Shown: positions 50,143 to 60,332 of the stretch, one piece after another
Position numbering within the stretch: the first letter of the stretch is position 1
Layout of the letters: each line of letters starts with the position of its first letter
Program-made: the position numbers and the translations under genes
Origin: Escherichia sp. ESNIH1
Lineage (GTDB): Bacteria > Pseudomonadota > Gammaproteobacteria > Enterobacterales > Enterobacteriaceae
Direction: 5' to 3'
DNA length: 64,000 bases
Assembly: GCA_002918705.1 (NCBI GenBank)
Contig: PQKR01000002.1
Coordinates: forward strand, 372,001-436,000
The notes under the pieces: generated by a model
Told to the model about the DNA's origin: nothing
What the model saw: the letters and a program-made list of their open reading frames with translations, nothing else
Databases searched by the model: none

Positions 50143-50691
50143 ATGCAGGATTTAAAAGGATTCTCGGTGCCGAAAGGGTTCCGAGGGGCTGGTGCTATTA
50201 AAGTCCAGCTATGGTGGGCGGTGCAGGCCACGTTATTTGCCTGGTCGCCGCAGGTCATGTATCGCTGGCGGGCCTTTTTACTGCGTCTGTTTGGCGCAAA
50301 AATCGGAAAAAACGTAGTAATCCGACCGTCGGTAAAAATTACCTATCCGTGGAAATTAACCCTCGGAGACTATAGCTGGGTAGGGGACGAGGCCGTTTTA
50401 TATACGCTGGGTGAGATTACCCTCGGCGCGAATTCGGTAGTGTCACAAAAGTGTTATTTGTGTACCGGCAGTCACGACTATTTAAGCGCGCATTTTGATA
50501 TTAACGCGACGCCTATCGTGATTGGCGAGAAGTGCTGGCTGGCAACGGATGTCTTCGTTGCCCCAGGAGTCACGATTGGCAGCGGCACGGTGGTGGGGGC
50601 GCGGAGCAGCGTTTTTAAATCGCTACCGGCCAACGCCATCTGCCGTGGCAATCCCGCAGTGGTGATACGCGAACGCGTAGAAACTGAATAA
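50143..50691 (+). CDS. wcaF: Colanic acid O-acetyltransferase WcaF
   Basis: This 182-residue left-handed beta-helix acetyltransferase of the NodL/Maa kind opens LKGFSVPKGFRGAGAIKVQLWWAVQ and shows hexapeptide repeats including VIGEKCWLATDVFVAPGVTIGSGTVVGARSSV. It is the second acetyltransferase of the cluster, consistent with the two acetyl groups of colanic acid. Length equals E. coli. gmd follows after 27 bases. Confidence 0.96.
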   Translation: MQDLKGFSVPKGFRGAGAIKVQLWWAVQATLFAWSPQVMYRWRAFLLRLFGAKIGKNVVIRPSVKITYPWKLTLGDYSWVGDEAVLYTLGEITLGANSVVSQKCYLCTGSHDYLSAHFDINATPIVIGEKCWLATDVFVAPGVTIGSGTVVGARSSVFKSLPANAICRGNPAVVIRERVETE

Positions 50692-50718
50692 TTTCTGATA
50701 AGTCTGGAGAATAAAATT

Positions 50719-51840
50719 ATGTCTAAAGTCGCTCTCATCACCGGCGTTACCGGGCAGGATGGCTCTTATCTGGCAGAGCTGCTGCTGGAGAAAGGCTATG
50801 AGGTTCACGGCATCAAGCGTCGCGCCTCCTCGTTCAACACCGAGCGCGTGGATCACATCTACCAGGATCCGCACGCCAGCAACCCGAAATTCCATCTGCA
50901 CTATGGCGATCTGACCGACAGCTCCAACCTGACCCGCATCCTGCAGGAAGTTCAGCCGGACGAGGTCTACAACCTGGGGGCGATGAGCCACGTCGCAGTC
51001 TCCTTCGAGTCGCCGGAATATACCGCCGACGTTGACGGCATGGGCACCCTGCGCCTGCTGGAGGCGATCCGCTTCCTCGGCCTCGAAAAGAAAACCCGTT
51101 TCTACCAGGCGTCCACCTCTGAACTGTATGGTCTGGTGCAGGAGACCCCGCAGAAAGAGACCACGCCGTTCTACCCGCGCTCGCCGTATGCGGTTGCCAA
51201 GCTCTACGCCTACTGGATCACCGTTAACTACCGTGAATCCTACGGCATGTACGCCTGCAACGGCATTCTGTTCAACCACGAATCCCCGCGCCGCGGCGAG
51301 ACCTTCGTAACCCGTAAAATCACCCGCGGGATTGCCAACATTGCCCAGGGCCTCGAATCCTGCCTCTATCTTGGCAACATGGACTCCCTGCGCGACTGGG
51401 GCCATGCCAAAGATTACGTGAAGATGCAGTGGATGATGCTGCAGCAGGATCACCCGGAAGATTTCGTTATCGCCACTGGCGTGCAGTACTCGGTTCGCCA
51501 GTTCGTTGAGATGGCGGCTGCTCAGCTGGGCATCAAGCTGCGCTTTGAAGGTACCGGCGTAGATGAGAAGGGTATTGTGGTTTCGGTCACCGGCCATGAC
51601 GCACCGGGCGTGAAGGCGGGCGATGTGATTGTTGCCGTCGATCCGCGCTACTTCCGTCCGGCAGAAGTGGAAACCCTGCTCGGCGATCCGACCAAGGCGC
51701 ACGAGAAGCTGGGCTGGAAACCGGAAACCACCCTGCAGGAGATGGTCTCTGAGATGGTCGCGAAAGACCTGGAAGCGGCTAAGAAGCACTCGCTGCTGAA
51801 GTCCCACGGCTACGAGGTTGCCATCGCGCTGGAGTCCTGA
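50719..51840 (+). CDS. gmd: GDP-mannose 4,6-dehydratase
   Basis: This 373-residue short-chain dehydrogenase-type enzyme makes GDP-4-keto-6-deoxymannose, the first step to GDP-fucose. The NADP loop is [23 protein letters not shown], the catalytic STSELYG segment carries Thr and Glu, and the YxxxK motif is [12 protein letters not shown]. The protein is extremely close to E. coli Gmd. fcl starts 2 bases after its stop, so the two enzymes of the pathway are made together. Confidence 0.98.
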   Translation: MSKVALITGVTGQDGSYLAELLLEKGYEVHGIKRRASSFNTERVDHIYQDPHASNPKFHLHYGDLTDSSNLTRILQEVQPDEVYNLGAMSHVAVSFESPEYTADVDGMGTLRLLEAIRFLGLEKKTRFYQASTSELYGLVQETPQKETTPFYPRSPYAVAKLYAYWITVNYRESYGMYACNGILFNHESPRRGETFVTRKITRGIANIAQGLESCLYLGNMDSLRDWGHAKDYVKMQWMMLQQDHPEDFVIATGVQYSVRQFVEMAAAQLGIKLRFEGTGVDEKGIVVSVTGHDAPGVKAGDVIVAVDPRYFRPAEVETLLGDPTKAHEKLGWKPETTLQEMVSEMVAKDLEAAKKHSLLKSHGYEVAIALES

Positions 51841-51842
51841 GC

Positions 51843-52808
51843 ATGAGTAAACAACGTATCTTTGTGGCTGGCCATCGCGGCATGGTGGGATCAGCCATTG
51901 TGCGCCAGCTGGAGCAGCGCGACAACGTTGAGCTGGTCCTGCGCACCCGTGATGAGCTGAACCTGCTGGATGCGGCCGCCGTGAACGCCTTTTTCGCCGA
52001 ACAGCGGATCGATCAGGTCTATCTGGCGGCGGCGAAGGTGGGCGGTATTGTGGCAAACAACACCTATCCGGCTGACTTTATCTACGAAAACATGATGATC
52101 GAGAGCAACATCATTCACGCTGCGCATACGCACGGCGTGAACAAGCTGCTGTTCCTCGGCTCCTCATGTATCTATCCGAAGCTGGCCACCCAGCCGATCG
52201 CCGAGAGCGAGCTGCTGCAGGGAACCCTGGAAGCCACTAACGAGCCGTACGCCATTGCCAAAATTGCCGGGATCAAGCTGTGCGAATCCTACAACCGTCA
52301 GCATGGCCGCGACTACCGTTCGGTGATGCCGACCAACCTGTATGGTCCGCACGACAACTTCCACCCGAGCAACTCCCACGTGATCCCGGCGCTGCTGCGG
52401 CGCTTTCATGAGGCCACCGAGCAGAATGCGACCGACGTGGTGGTGTGGGGCAGCGGCACGCCGATGCGCGAGTTTCTGCACGTCGATGATATGGCCGCGG
52501 CCAGCATCCACGTGATGGAGCTGGATCGCGAGGTGTGGCTGGAGAACACCGAGCCGATGCTGTCGCACATCAACGTCGGTACCGGCGTTGACTGCACCAT
52601 CCGCGAGCTGGCCCAGACGCTTGCCCAGGTGACAGGGTTTAAGGGCCGGGTGGTGTTCGATGCCTCGAAACCCGACGGCACGCCGCGCAAGCTGCTGGAT
52701 GTCTCACGCCTGCACGCGCTGGGCTGGCGTCATGAGATCTCACTGGAGCAGGGGCTGGCAAGCACCTACCAGTGGTTCCTTGAAAACCAGCACCGGTTCC
52801 GGGGGTAG
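51843..52808 (+). CDS. fcl: GDP-L-fucose synthase
   Basis: This 321-residue bifunctional 3,5-epimerase/4-reductase is also called WcaG. The NADP loop is [16 protein letters not shown], the catalytic serine is in LGSSCIYPK, and the YxxxK motif is [13 protein letters not shown]. It converts the Gmd product to GDP-L-fucose for colanic acid. It is followed 2 bases later by gmm. Confidence 0.98.
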   Translation: MSKQRIFVAGHRGMVGSAIVRQLEQRDNVELVLRTRDELNLLDAAAVNAFFAEQRIDQVYLAAAKVGGIVANNTYPADFIYENMMIESNIIHAAHTHGVNKLLFLGSSCIYPKLATQPIAESELLQGTLEATNEPYAIAKIAGIKLCESYNRQHGRDYRSVMPTNLYGPHDNFHPSNSHVIPALLRRFHEATEQNATDVVVWGSGTPMREFLHVDDMAAASIHVMELDREVWLENTEPMLSHINVGTGVDCTIRELAQTLAQVTGFKGRVVFDASKPDGTPRKLLDVSRLHALGWRHEISLEQGLASTYQWFLENQHRFRG

Positions 52809-52810
52809 GC

Positions 52811-53290
52811 ATGTTTTTAAGTCAGGAAGATTTTGCCACCGTGGTGCGTTCCACGCCGTTAATCTCCATCGATCTGATCGTTGAGAACGCGCGCGGCGAG
52901 TTTCTGCTCGGCAAGCGGACCAACCGTCCGGCGCAGGGCTTCTGGTTTGTGCCCGGCGGGCGCGTGCAGAAAGACGAGCCGCTGGCTGACGCGTTCGAGC
53001 GACTGACGCAGGCCGAGCTGGGCGTGCGTCTGCCGCTGACGGCGGGGGAGTTTTACGGCGTCTGGCAGCACTTCTATGACGACAACTTCTCCGGGACTGA
53101 CTTCAGCACCCACTACATCGTGCTCGGCTTCCGCCTGAAGGTAAACCAGGCGGATCTGGCCCTGCCGGATGCGCAGCACGAGGCGTACCGCTGGTTAACG
53201 CCAGCGGCGCTGGTGGCAGACGAGAACGTGCACGACAACAGCCGGGCGTACTTTATGGATGAGCGTAAAGCCGGAGTGCCGGGACTATGA
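52811..53290 (+). CDS. gmm: GDP-mannose mannosyl hydrolase (Nudix)
   Basis: This 159-residue Nudix-fold hydrolase (WcaH/NudD) splits GDP-mannose to GDP and mannose and may adjust sugar nucleotide supply. The modified Nudix box, with [23 protein letters not shown], lacks the canonical REUXEE, as is typical of this family, which attacks carbon rather than phosphorus. Its stop overlaps the wcaI start by 4 bases. Confidence 0.97.
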   Translation: MFLSQEDFATVVRSTPLISIDLIVENARGEFLLGKRTNRPAQGFWFVPGGRVQKDEPLADAFERLTQAELGVRLPLTAGEFYGVWQHFYDDNFSGTDFSTHYIVLGFRLKVNQADLALPDAQHEAYRWLTPAALVADENVHDNSRAYFMDERKAGVPGL

Positions 53291-54510
53291 GGATATTAGT
53301 CTACGGCATTAACTACTCACCGGAGCTAACCGGTATCGGCAAGTACACCGGTGAGATGGTGGAGTGGATGGCCCAGCAGGGCCATGACGTGCGGGTTATC
53401 ACCGCGCCGCCCTACTATCCGGAGTGGAAAGTGGGCGAACGCTACTCGGCCTGGCGCTACCGTCGGGAAGAGGGGGCCGCCACCGTCTGGCGCTGCCCGC
53501 TCTACGTGCCGAAGCAGCCCTCGACTATCAAGCGGCTGGTTCACCTCGGCAGCTTCGCCCTGAGCAGCTTTTTCCCGCTGCTGGCCCAGCGCCGCTGGAA
53601 GCCGGATCGCATCATCGGCGTGGTGCCGACCCTGTTCTGCACGCCGGGGATGCGCCTGCTGGCGAAGCTCTCCGGAGCGCGTACGCTGCTGCATATTCAG
53701 GATTACGAGGTCGATGCCATGCTCGGTCTCGGGATGGCGGGCAAGGGCAAGGGCGGCAAGGTCGCGAAGCTGGCCAGCGCCTTTGAGCGCAGCGGCCTGC
53801 TCGGAGTGGATAACGTCTCCACTATCTCCCGCTCAATGATGAACAAAGCCCGGGAGAAGGGCGTCGCCGAAGAGCGGGTCATCTTCTTCCCGAACTGGTC
53901 AGAAGTGGCACGTTTTCGCGACGTCAGCGAGGGCGAGGTCGCCCAGCTGCGCGCCTCTCTCGGCCTGCCGGACGACAAACGCATCATTCTCTACTCCGGC
54001 AACATTGGCGAGAAGCAGGGGCTGGAGAGCGTCATCGAGGCCGCAGCGCGTCTGCGTGCCGAGCCGTGGCAGTTTGTGATTGTCGGCCAGGGCGGCGGCA
54101 AGGCGCGGCTGGAAAAATTAGTCCGCGAACGCGGGCTGGAGAACGTCAAATTCTTCCCGCTGCAGCCCTACGAGGCGCTGCCTGCGCTCTTAAAAATGGG
54201 CGACTGTCATCTGGTGATCCAGAAGCGCGGCGCGGCGGACGCGGTGCTGCCCTCCAAGCTCACCAACATTCTGGCGGTAGGCGGCAACGCGGTGATCACT
54301 GCAGAAGCGGATACCGAGCTGGGCCAGCTCTGCACCGCGTTTCCGGGTATTGCCGTCTGCGTCGAGCCGGAGTCGGTGGACGCGCTGGTGAGCGGAATCG
54401 AGCAGGCGTTAGCCCTGCCAAAAAACAACACGGTGGCACGTGAATATGCCGAACGCACGCTCGAAAAAGAGAGCGTGTTGAGCCAATTTATTGCCGATAT
54501 CCAGGGATAA
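53287..54510 (+). CDS. wcaI: Colanic acid glycosyltransferase WcaI (GT4)
   Basis: This 407-residue GT-B transferase has the acceptor-side start [28 protein letters not shown], then [13 protein letters not shown]. The donor half reads [20 protein letters not shown] and ends [19 protein letters not shown]. It was proposed in E. coli as the fucosyltransferase adding the second sugar. Overlaps with gmm (4 bases) and a 2-base gap to cpsB indicate one transcript. Confidence 0.96.
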   Translation: MRILVYGINYSPELTGIGKYTGEMVEWMAQQGHDVRVITAPPYYPEWKVGERYSAWRYRREEGAATVWRCPLYVPKQPSTIKRLVHLGSFALSSFFPLLAQRRWKPDRIIGVVPTLFCTPGMRLLAKLSGARTLLHIQDYEVDAMLGLGMAGKGKGGKVAKLASAFERSGLLGVDNVSTISRSMMNKAREKGVAEERVIFFPNWSEVARFRDVSEGEVAQLRASLGLPDDKRIILYSGNIGEKQGLESVIEAAARLRAEPWQFVIVGQGGGKARLEKLVRERGLENVKFFPLQPYEALPALLKMGDCHLVIQKRGAADAVLPSKLTNILAVGGNAVITAEADTELGQLCTAFPGIAVCVEPESVDALVSGIEQALALPKNNTVAREYAERTLEKESVLSQFIADIQG

Positions 54511-54512
54511 TC

Positions 54513-55949
54513 ATGAATACAACCCCCCTTTTTCCGGTAGTCATGGCTGGTGGCTCGGGTAGCCGCCTGTGGCCGCTCTCCCGCGTGCTCTACCCCAAAC
54601 AGTTTCTCTGCCTGAAGGGCGAGCTGACGATGTTACAGGCGACAATTAACCGCCTGAACGGCGTCGAGTGCGAAAGCCCGGTCGTCATCTGCAACGAGGA
54701 GCACCGCTTTATCGTTGCCGAGCAGCTGCGTCAGCTCAACAAGCTGACCGAAAACATCATTCTCGAACCGGCGGGGCGTAACACCGCGCCTGCCATCGCG
54801 CTTGCGGCGCTGGCCGCTAAGCGCAACAGCCCTGATGCGGATCCGCTTCTGCTGGTGCTCGCTGCCGACCACGTGATCCAGCAGGAAGAGGCGTTCCGCG
54901 AGGCGGTACGGGCAGCGATGCCCTACGCCGAAAGCGGCAAGCTGGTGACCTTCGGCATCGTGCCGGATCTGCCTGAGACCGGCTACGGCTATATTCGCCG
55001 CGGCGAGGTAAGTCAGAACGGGATCGATACGGTCGCCTTCGAAGTGGCGCAGTTTGTCGAAAAACCCAATCTTGAAACGGCGCAGGCCTACGTTGCCAGC
55101 GGCGAATACTACTGGAACAGTGGCATGTTCCTGTTCCGTGCCGGGCGCTATCTCGACGAGTTAAAACGCTTCCGCCCGGACATTCTCGACGCCTGTGAAA
55201 ACGCCATGCGCACCCTTGATCCGGATCTCAACTTTATCCGCGTTGATGAAGAGGCGTTCCTCGCCTGTCCGGAAGAGTCGGTGGACTACGCGGTGATGGA
55301 GAAGACCGCCGATGCAGTAGTGGTGCCAATGGACGCAGGCTGGAGCGACGTCGGCTCCTGGTCCTCGCTGTGGGAGATCAGCCCCCATACGCCGGAGGGA
55401 AACGTCCATCACGGCGACGTCATCAGCCACAAAACCGAAAATAGCTACGTCTATGCCGAGTCGGGGCTGGTTACCACCGTCGGGGTCAAAGACCTGGTGG
55501 TGGTTCAGACCAAAGACGCAGTGCTGATCGCCGACCGCAACGCGGTGCAGGACGTCAAAAAGGTGGTCGAGCAGATCAAGGCCGACGGTCGCCATGAGCA
55601 CCATATCCACCGCGAGGTGTACCGCCCGTGGGGCAAATATGACTCCATCGACTCGGGCGATCGCTACCAGGTGAAACGCATCACCGTCAAGCCGGGGGAG
55701 GGGCTCTCTCTGCAGATGCATCACCACCGGGCCGAGCACTGGATCGTGGTGGCGGGCACGGCGAAGGTGACCATTAACGACGAGATCCGCCTGATCGGTG
55801 AGAACGAGTCGGTTTACATCCCCCTTGGCGCAACCCACTGCCTGGAAAACCCCGGCAAGATCCCGCTGGACCTGATTGAGGTGCGCTCCGGCGGATACCT
55901 CGAAGAGGACGACGTGGTGCGCTTCGAAGACCGCTACGGGCGAGTTTAG
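54513..55949 (+). CDS. cpsB: Mannose-1-phosphate guanylyltransferase ManC/CpsB
   Basis: This 478-residue enzyme makes GDP-mannose from mannose 1-phosphate and GTP. The pyrophosphorylase signature is [24 protein letters not shown], the sugar site is FVEKP, and a C-terminal cupin domain carries the isomerase-type sequence [40 protein letters not shown]. Length equals E. coli CpsB. A REP-like element separates it from cpsG. Confidence 0.98.
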   Translation: MNTTPLFPVVMAGGSGSRLWPLSRVLYPKQFLCLKGELTMLQATINRLNGVECESPVVICNEEHRFIVAEQLRQLNKLTENIILEPAGRNTAPAIALAALAAKRNSPDADPLLLVLAADHVIQQEEAFREAVRAAMPYAESGKLVTFGIVPDLPETGYGYIRRGEVSQNGIDTVAFEVAQFVEKPNLETAQAYVASGEYYWNSGMFLFRAGRYLDELKRFRPDILDACENAMRTLDPDLNFIRVDEEAFLACPEESVDYAVMEKTADAVVVPMDAGWSDVGSWSSLWEISPHTPEGNVHHGDVISHKTENSYVYAESGLVTTVGVKDLVVVQTKDAVLIADRNAVQDVKKVVEQIKADGRHEHHIHREVYRPWGKYDSIDSGDRYQVKRITVKPGEGLSLQMHHHRAEHWIVVAGTAKVTINDEIRLIGENESVYIPLGATHCLENPGKIPLDLIEVRSGGYLEEDDVVRFEDRYGRV

Positions 55950-55962
55950 TACGCATTAACTC

Positions 55963-55992
55963 TGCCCGGCAGCGTGCGCTTACCGGGCCTAT
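55963..55992. repeat. REP-like element in the cpsB-cpsG gap
   Basis: TGCCCGGCAGCG...TTACCGGGCCTAT fills most of the 53-base gap, inside the operon. Its right edge runs into GGAGG (55993-55997), the cpsG ribosome site, so hairpin formation could influence cpsG translation. Confidence 0.75.
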
Positions 55993-56002
55993 GGAGGCCA
56001 TT

Positions 56003-57373
56003 ATGGAAAAATTAACCTGTTTTAAAGCCTATGATATTCGCGGCAGGCTGGGCACGGAGCTCAATGAAGAGATCGCCTGGCGCATTGGCCGCGCCTATGG
56101 CGAATACCTGAAGCCGGAGACCATCGTGCTGGGGGGCGACGTGCGCCTGACCAGCGAGGCGCTGAAGCTGGCGCTGGCGAAGGGGTTACAGGATGCCGGG
56201 GTAGACGTGCTCGACCTTGGTATGTGCGGCACGGAAGAGATCTACTTCGCCACCTTCCATCTGGGGATTGACGGCGGTATCGAAGTCACCGCCAGCCACA
56301 ACCCGATGGACTACAACGGCATGAAGCTGGTGCGCAAGGGTGCGCGCCCGATCAGCGGCGATACCGGCCTGCGCGACGTGCAGCGTCTGGCGGAGGCCAA
56401 CGACTTCCCGCCGGTTAATCCGGCGAAGCGCGGCAGCTATAAGCAGATCGATCTGCGCGATGCCTATATTGACCACCTGCTGGGCTATATCGACATCGCG
56501 AATCTCAAGCCGTTAACGCTGGTGATCAACTCGGGCAACGGCGCGGCGGGTCCGGTGATTGACGCCATCGAGGCGCGATTCCAGGCGCTGAAGGTGCCGG
56601 TGACCTTTATCAAAGTGCATAACACCCCGGACGGCAACTTCCCGAATGGTATTCCCAACCCGCTGCTGCCGGAGTGCCGGGACAGCACCCGCGATGCGGT
56701 GATTGCGCACCGGGCCGATATGGGCATCGCCTTTGATGGCGACTTTGACCGCTGCTTCCTGTTCGACGGTGACGGCCAGTTTATCGAGGGCTACTACATT
56801 GTTGGCCTGCTGGCGCAGGCGTTCCTGGAGAAGCACCCCGGCGCGAAGATCATCCACGACCCGCGCCTCTCCTGGAACACCGTTGACGTGGTGACCCAGG
56901 CCGGCGGCACGCCGGTGATGTCGAAAACCGGCCACGCCTTTATCAAAGAGCGGATGCGCACCGAGGATGCGATCTACGGCGGCGAGATGAGCGCTCACCA
57001 CTACTTCCGCGACTTTGCCTACTGCGACAGCGGCATGATCCCCTGGCTGCTGGTCACCGAGCTGCTGTGCCTCTCCGGTCAGCCGCTGTCGGCGCTGGTG
57101 CGCGATCGCATGGCGGCGTTTCCGGCCAGCGGCGAGATCAACCGTACCCTCAGCGAACCGGCGCAGGCCATTGCCCGCGTCGAGCAGCATTTTGCCCGCG
57201 GTGCACAGGAGATTGATCGTACCGATGGCCTCAGCGTCGCCTTCCCAACGTGGCGCTTTAACCTGCGCTCCTCTAACACCGAGCCGGTGGTGCGCCTGAA
57301 CGTCGAGTCTCAGGGCGACGTCTCGCTGATGGAGGCGAAGACGCAGGAAATTCTGGCGCTGCTCGACAGGTAG
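56003..57373 (+). CDS. cpsG: Phosphomannomutase ManB/CpsG
   Basis: This 456-residue alpha-D-phosphohexomutase converts mannose 6-phosphate to mannose 1-phosphate. The phosphoserine is Ser98 in [13 protein letters not shown], the metal loop is [11 protein letters not shown], and the sugar and phosphate loops are [10 protein letters not shown] and [12 protein letters not shown]. The start at 56003 is preceded by GGAGG; an in-frame ATG at 55991 overlaps the REP and lacks a site. It supplies CpsB. Confidence 0.98.
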   Translation: MEKLTCFKAYDIRGRLGTELNEEIAWRIGRAYGEYLKPETIVLGGDVRLTSEALKLALAKGLQDAGVDVLDLGMCGTEEIYFATFHLGIDGGIEVTASHNPMDYNGMKLVRKGARPISGDTGLRDVQRLAEANDFPPVNPAKRGSYKQIDLRDAYIDHLLGYIDIANLKPLTLVINSGNGAAGPVIDAIEARFQALKVPVTFIKVHNTPDGNFPNGIPNPLLPECRDSTRDAVIAHRADMGIAFDGDFDRCFLFDGDGQFIEGYYIVGLLAQAFLEKHPGAKIIHDPRLSWNTVDVVTQAGGTPVMSKTGHAFIKERMRTEDAIYGGEMSAHHYFRDFAYCDSGMIPWLLVTELLCLSGQPLSALVRDRMAAFPASGEINRTLSEPAQAIARVEQHFARGAQEIDRTDGLSVAFPTWRFNLRSSNTEPVVRLNVESQGDVSLMEAKTQEILALLDR

Positions 57374-57422
57374 CCGTTGCGAGCCCTCTCTTCGGAGAGG
57401 GCATAAATGAACAGGAACAACG

Positions 57423-58817
57423 ATGACAAACTTAAAAAAGCGCGAGCGAGCCAAAACGAATGCATCGTTAATCTCTATGGTGCAGCGATTTTCGGACATC
57501 ACTATCCTGTTTGGCGGGCTTTGGGTGGTCTGTAAGGCAAACGCCTTACCCTTTTTCTATCTGCATCTGCTGATGGCACTTATCGCCTTAGTGGTTTTCC
57601 AGATGATTGGCGGTATGACCGATTTCTACCGCTCGTGGCGCGGAGTAAAAATCTCCACCGAGCTGGTATTGCTGCTGCAAAACTGGACCCTGAGCCTCAT
57701 TTTCAGCGCCGGGCTGATGGCCTTCAATGCTGATTTTAATGACGACTTCTCGCTGTTTTTCGCCTGGTACGTGCTGAGCAGCATTGGCCTGGTGGTCTGC
57801 CGCTCGCTGATCCGCTTCGGCGCGGGCTGGCTGCGTAACCGTGGCTACAACACCCGCCGGGTGGCTATTGCTGGCGATCTGCCGGTAGGGCAGATGCTGC
57901 TGGAGAGCTTCCGCAACGAGCCGTGGCTGGGCTTCGAGGTGGTGGGCGTCTATCACGACGTGAGCCCCGAGGGGGTCTCGGCGGACTGGGCGGGCACTAT
58001 CGAGCAGCTGATTGAGGACGCCAAGGCAGCGAAAATTCACAACGTCTATATCGCCATGTCGATGAATGACGCTGCCAGCATTAAAAAGCTGGTAAACGAG
58101 CTGGCGGATACCACCTGCTCGGTGATCCTGATCCCCGACGTCTTTACCTTCAATATCCTGCATTCGCGTATTGAGGAGATGAATGGGATCCCGGTGGTGC
58201 CGCTGTACGACACGCCGCTCTCTGGCCTGAACCGGGTGCTGAAGCGCGTCGAAGACATCGTACTGTCGTCGCTGATCCTGCTGATGATCTCTCCGGTGCT
58301 GCTGAGCATCGCCGCCGCCGTGAAGCTCACCTCGCCGGGGCCGGTGATCTTCCGTCAGACCCGCTACGGCATGGACGGTAAGCCGATCATGGTGTGGAAG
58401 TTCCGCTCTATGAAGGTAATGGAGAACGACAGCGTAGTCACCCAGGCAACGCAGAACGATCCCCGCGTCACTCGCGTCGGCAACTTCCTGCGCCGCACCT
58501 CGCTCGATGAGCTGCCGCAGTTTATTAACGTCCTCACCGGTGGCATGTCGATTGTTGGCCCGCGCCCGCACGCCGTGGCGCATAACGAGCAGTACCGGAC
58601 GCTGATCCAGGGCTACATGCTGCGCCATAAGGTCAAGCCAGGCATTACCGGCTGGGCGCAGATCAACGGCTGGCGCGGAGAGACCGACACCCTGGAGAAG
58701 ATGGAGAAACGGATCGAGTTCGACCTGGAGTACATTCGCGAATGGAGCCTCTGGTTCGACATCAAGATCGTTTTCCTGACCATTTTCAAAGGCTTTGTTA
58801 ACAAAGCGGCCTACTGA
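57423..58817 (+). CDS. wcaJ: Undecaprenyl-phosphate glucose-1-phosphate transferase WcaJ
   Basis: This 464-residue polyisoprenyl-phosphate hexose-1-phosphate transferase starts repeat-unit assembly by placing glucose 1-phosphate on undecaprenyl phosphate. Four N-terminal helices (about 20-145) precede a CoA-binding-like domain. The catalytic half begins with a membrane-dipping helix (DIVLSSLILLMISPVLLS) and has FRQTRYGMDGKPIMVWKFRSM, RRTSLDELPQFINVL and KPGITGWAQINGWRGET. Length equals E. coli. Confidence 0.97.
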   Translation: MTNLKKRERAKTNASLISMVQRFSDITILFGGLWVVCKANALPFFYLHLLMALIALVVFQMIGGMTDFYRSWRGVKISTELVLLLQNWTLSLIFSAGLMAFNADFNDDFSLFFAWYVLSSIGLVVCRSLIRFGAGWLRNRGYNTRRVAIAGDLPVGQMLLESFRNEPWLGFEVVGVYHDVSPEGVSADWAGTIEQLIEDAKAAKIHNVYIAMSMNDAASIKKLVNELADTTCSVILIPDVFTFNILHSRIEEMNGIPVVPLYDTPLSGLNRVLKRVEDIVLSSLILLMISPVLLSIAAAVKLTSPGPVIFRQTRYGMDGKPIMVWKFRSMKVMENDSVVTQATQNDPRVTRVGNFLRRTSLDELPQFINVLTGGMSIVGPRPHAVAHNEQYRTLIQGYMLRHKVKPGITGWAQINGWRGETDTLEKMEKRIEFDLEYIREWSLWFDIKIVFLTIFKGFVNKAAY

Positions 58818-58828
58818 GTGAGCACACT

Positions 58829-60307
58829 GTGAGCCTGAGAGAAAAAACCCTGAGCGGGGCCAAATGGTCGGCGATGGCCACCGTCACCATCATTGGCCTC
58901 GGACTGGTACAGATGACCTGGCTGGCGCGCATTATCGACAGCCACCAGTTTGGCCTGCTGACCGTGGCGCTGACGATTATCGCGCTCGCCGACACGCTGT
59001 CCGATTTTGGCATTGCCAACTCCATTATCCAGCGCAAAGAGATCAGCCAGCTGGAGCTGACCACGCTCTACTGGCTGAACGTCGGGCTGGGGCTGCTGGT
59101 CTGCGTGGCGATGTTCCTCCTGAGCGATACCCTGGCGCGGGTACTGCACAACCCGGATATCGCCCCGCTGATCAAAACCCTGTCGCTGGCCTTCGTGGTG
59201 ATCCCCCACGGCCAGCAGTTCCGCGCTCTGATGCAAAAAGAGTTAGAGTTCGGCAAAATTGGCGCAATCGAAACGCTCTCCGTGGTGGCGGGCTTTAGCG
59301 TGACGGTGATTGGCGCGTGGTTCTGGCCGCTGGCGATGACCGCCATCGTGGGCTACCTGGTTAACACCGCCGTGCGCACGCTGCTGTTTGGTTTTTTCGG
59401 CCGCAAAATCTACCGTCCGGGCCTGCACTTCTCCCTCGCCTCGGTCAGCGCCAACCTGCGTTTTGGCGCCTGGCTGACGGCGGATAGCGTCATCAACTAC
59501 ATCAATACCAACCTCTCCACGCTGGTGCTGGCACGTATTCTCGGGGCCAGCGTAGCCGGGGGCTATAACCTTGCCTACAACGTGGCGGTAGTGCCGCCGA
59601 TGAAGCTTAACCCCATCATCACCCGCGTGCTGTTCCCGGCGTTCGCCAAAATCCAGGACGATACGGCCAAGCTGCGGCTCAACTTCTACAAGCTGCTGTC
59701 GGCGGTGGGGATCATCAACTTCCCGGTGCTGCTGGGCCTGATGGTGGTCGCCAATAACATGGTTCCGCTGGTGTTTGGCGAGAAGTGGCGCGGCATTATC
59801 CCGATCCTGCAGCTGCTGTGCATCGTCGGCCTGCTGCGCGCCGTAGGGAACCCGATTGGCTCCCTGCTGATGGCCAAGGCGCGGGTCGATATCAGCTTTA
59901 AGTTTAATCTGTTCAAAACCGCGCTCTTTGTGCCCGCCATTATTCTCGGCGGCCAGCTGGCGGGAGCGCTGGGCGTCACCCTGGGCTTCCTGCTGGTACA
60001 GGTGATCAATACCGTACTGAGCTACTTCGTGATGATCAGGCCGGTGCTCGGCCCGAGCTACCGTCAGTATGTCCTTAGCCTCTGGCTGCCGTTCTACCTC
60101 TCGCTGCCCATGCTGGCGGTGAGCTACGGGCTGGGGCTGGCGCTGAGCGGCCATCTGCCGCTGGTGACCCTGCTGATCGTCCAGATCGCCGCGGGTGCGC
60201 TGACGTTCGCGGTCACCCTCGCGCTGTCGCGTAACGCGCTGGTGGTGGAGATCAAACGCCAGCTGTGCCGCAATGAAAAATTAAGAACGCTCCTGCGGGC
60301 AGGTTAA
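58829..60307 (+). CDS. wzxC: Colanic acid lipid-linked repeat-unit flippase WzxC
   Basis: This 492-residue MOP-superfamily flippase has about fourteen helices and moves the undecaprenyl-linked hexasaccharide across the inner membrane. It begins with GTG (58829), as in E. coli, giving MSLREKTLSGAKWSAMATV. Conserved stretches include DFGIANSIIQRKEIS and NLAYNVAVVPPMKLNPIITRVLFPAFAKIQ. It follows wcaJ after 11 bases. Length equals E. coli. Confidence 0.97.
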   Translation: MSLREKTLSGAKWSAMATVTIIGLGLVQMTWLARIIDSHQFGLLTVALTIIALADTLSDFGIANSIIQRKEISQLELTTLYWLNVGLGLLVCVAMFLLSDTLARVLHNPDIAPLIKTLSLAFVVIPHGQQFRALMQKELEFGKIGAIETLSVVAGFSVTVIGAWFWPLAMTAIVGYLVNTAVRTLLFGFFGRKIYRPGLHFSLASVSANLRFGAWLTADSVINYINTNLSTLVLARILGASVAGGYNLAYNVAVVPPMKLNPIITRVLFPAFAKIQDDTAKLRLNFYKLLSAVGIINFPVLLGLMVVANNMVPLVFGEKWRGIIPILQLLCIVGLLRAVGNPIGSLLMAKARVDISFKFNLFKTALFVPAIILGGQLAGALGVTLGFLLVQVINTVLSYFVMIRPVLGPSYRQYVLSLWLPFYLSLPMLAVSYGLGLALSGHLPLVTLLIVQIAAGALTFAVTLALSRNALVVEIKRQLCRNEKLRTLLRAG

Positions 60308-60332
60308 TCCAATTTTGTTTATTGAGGTCACT

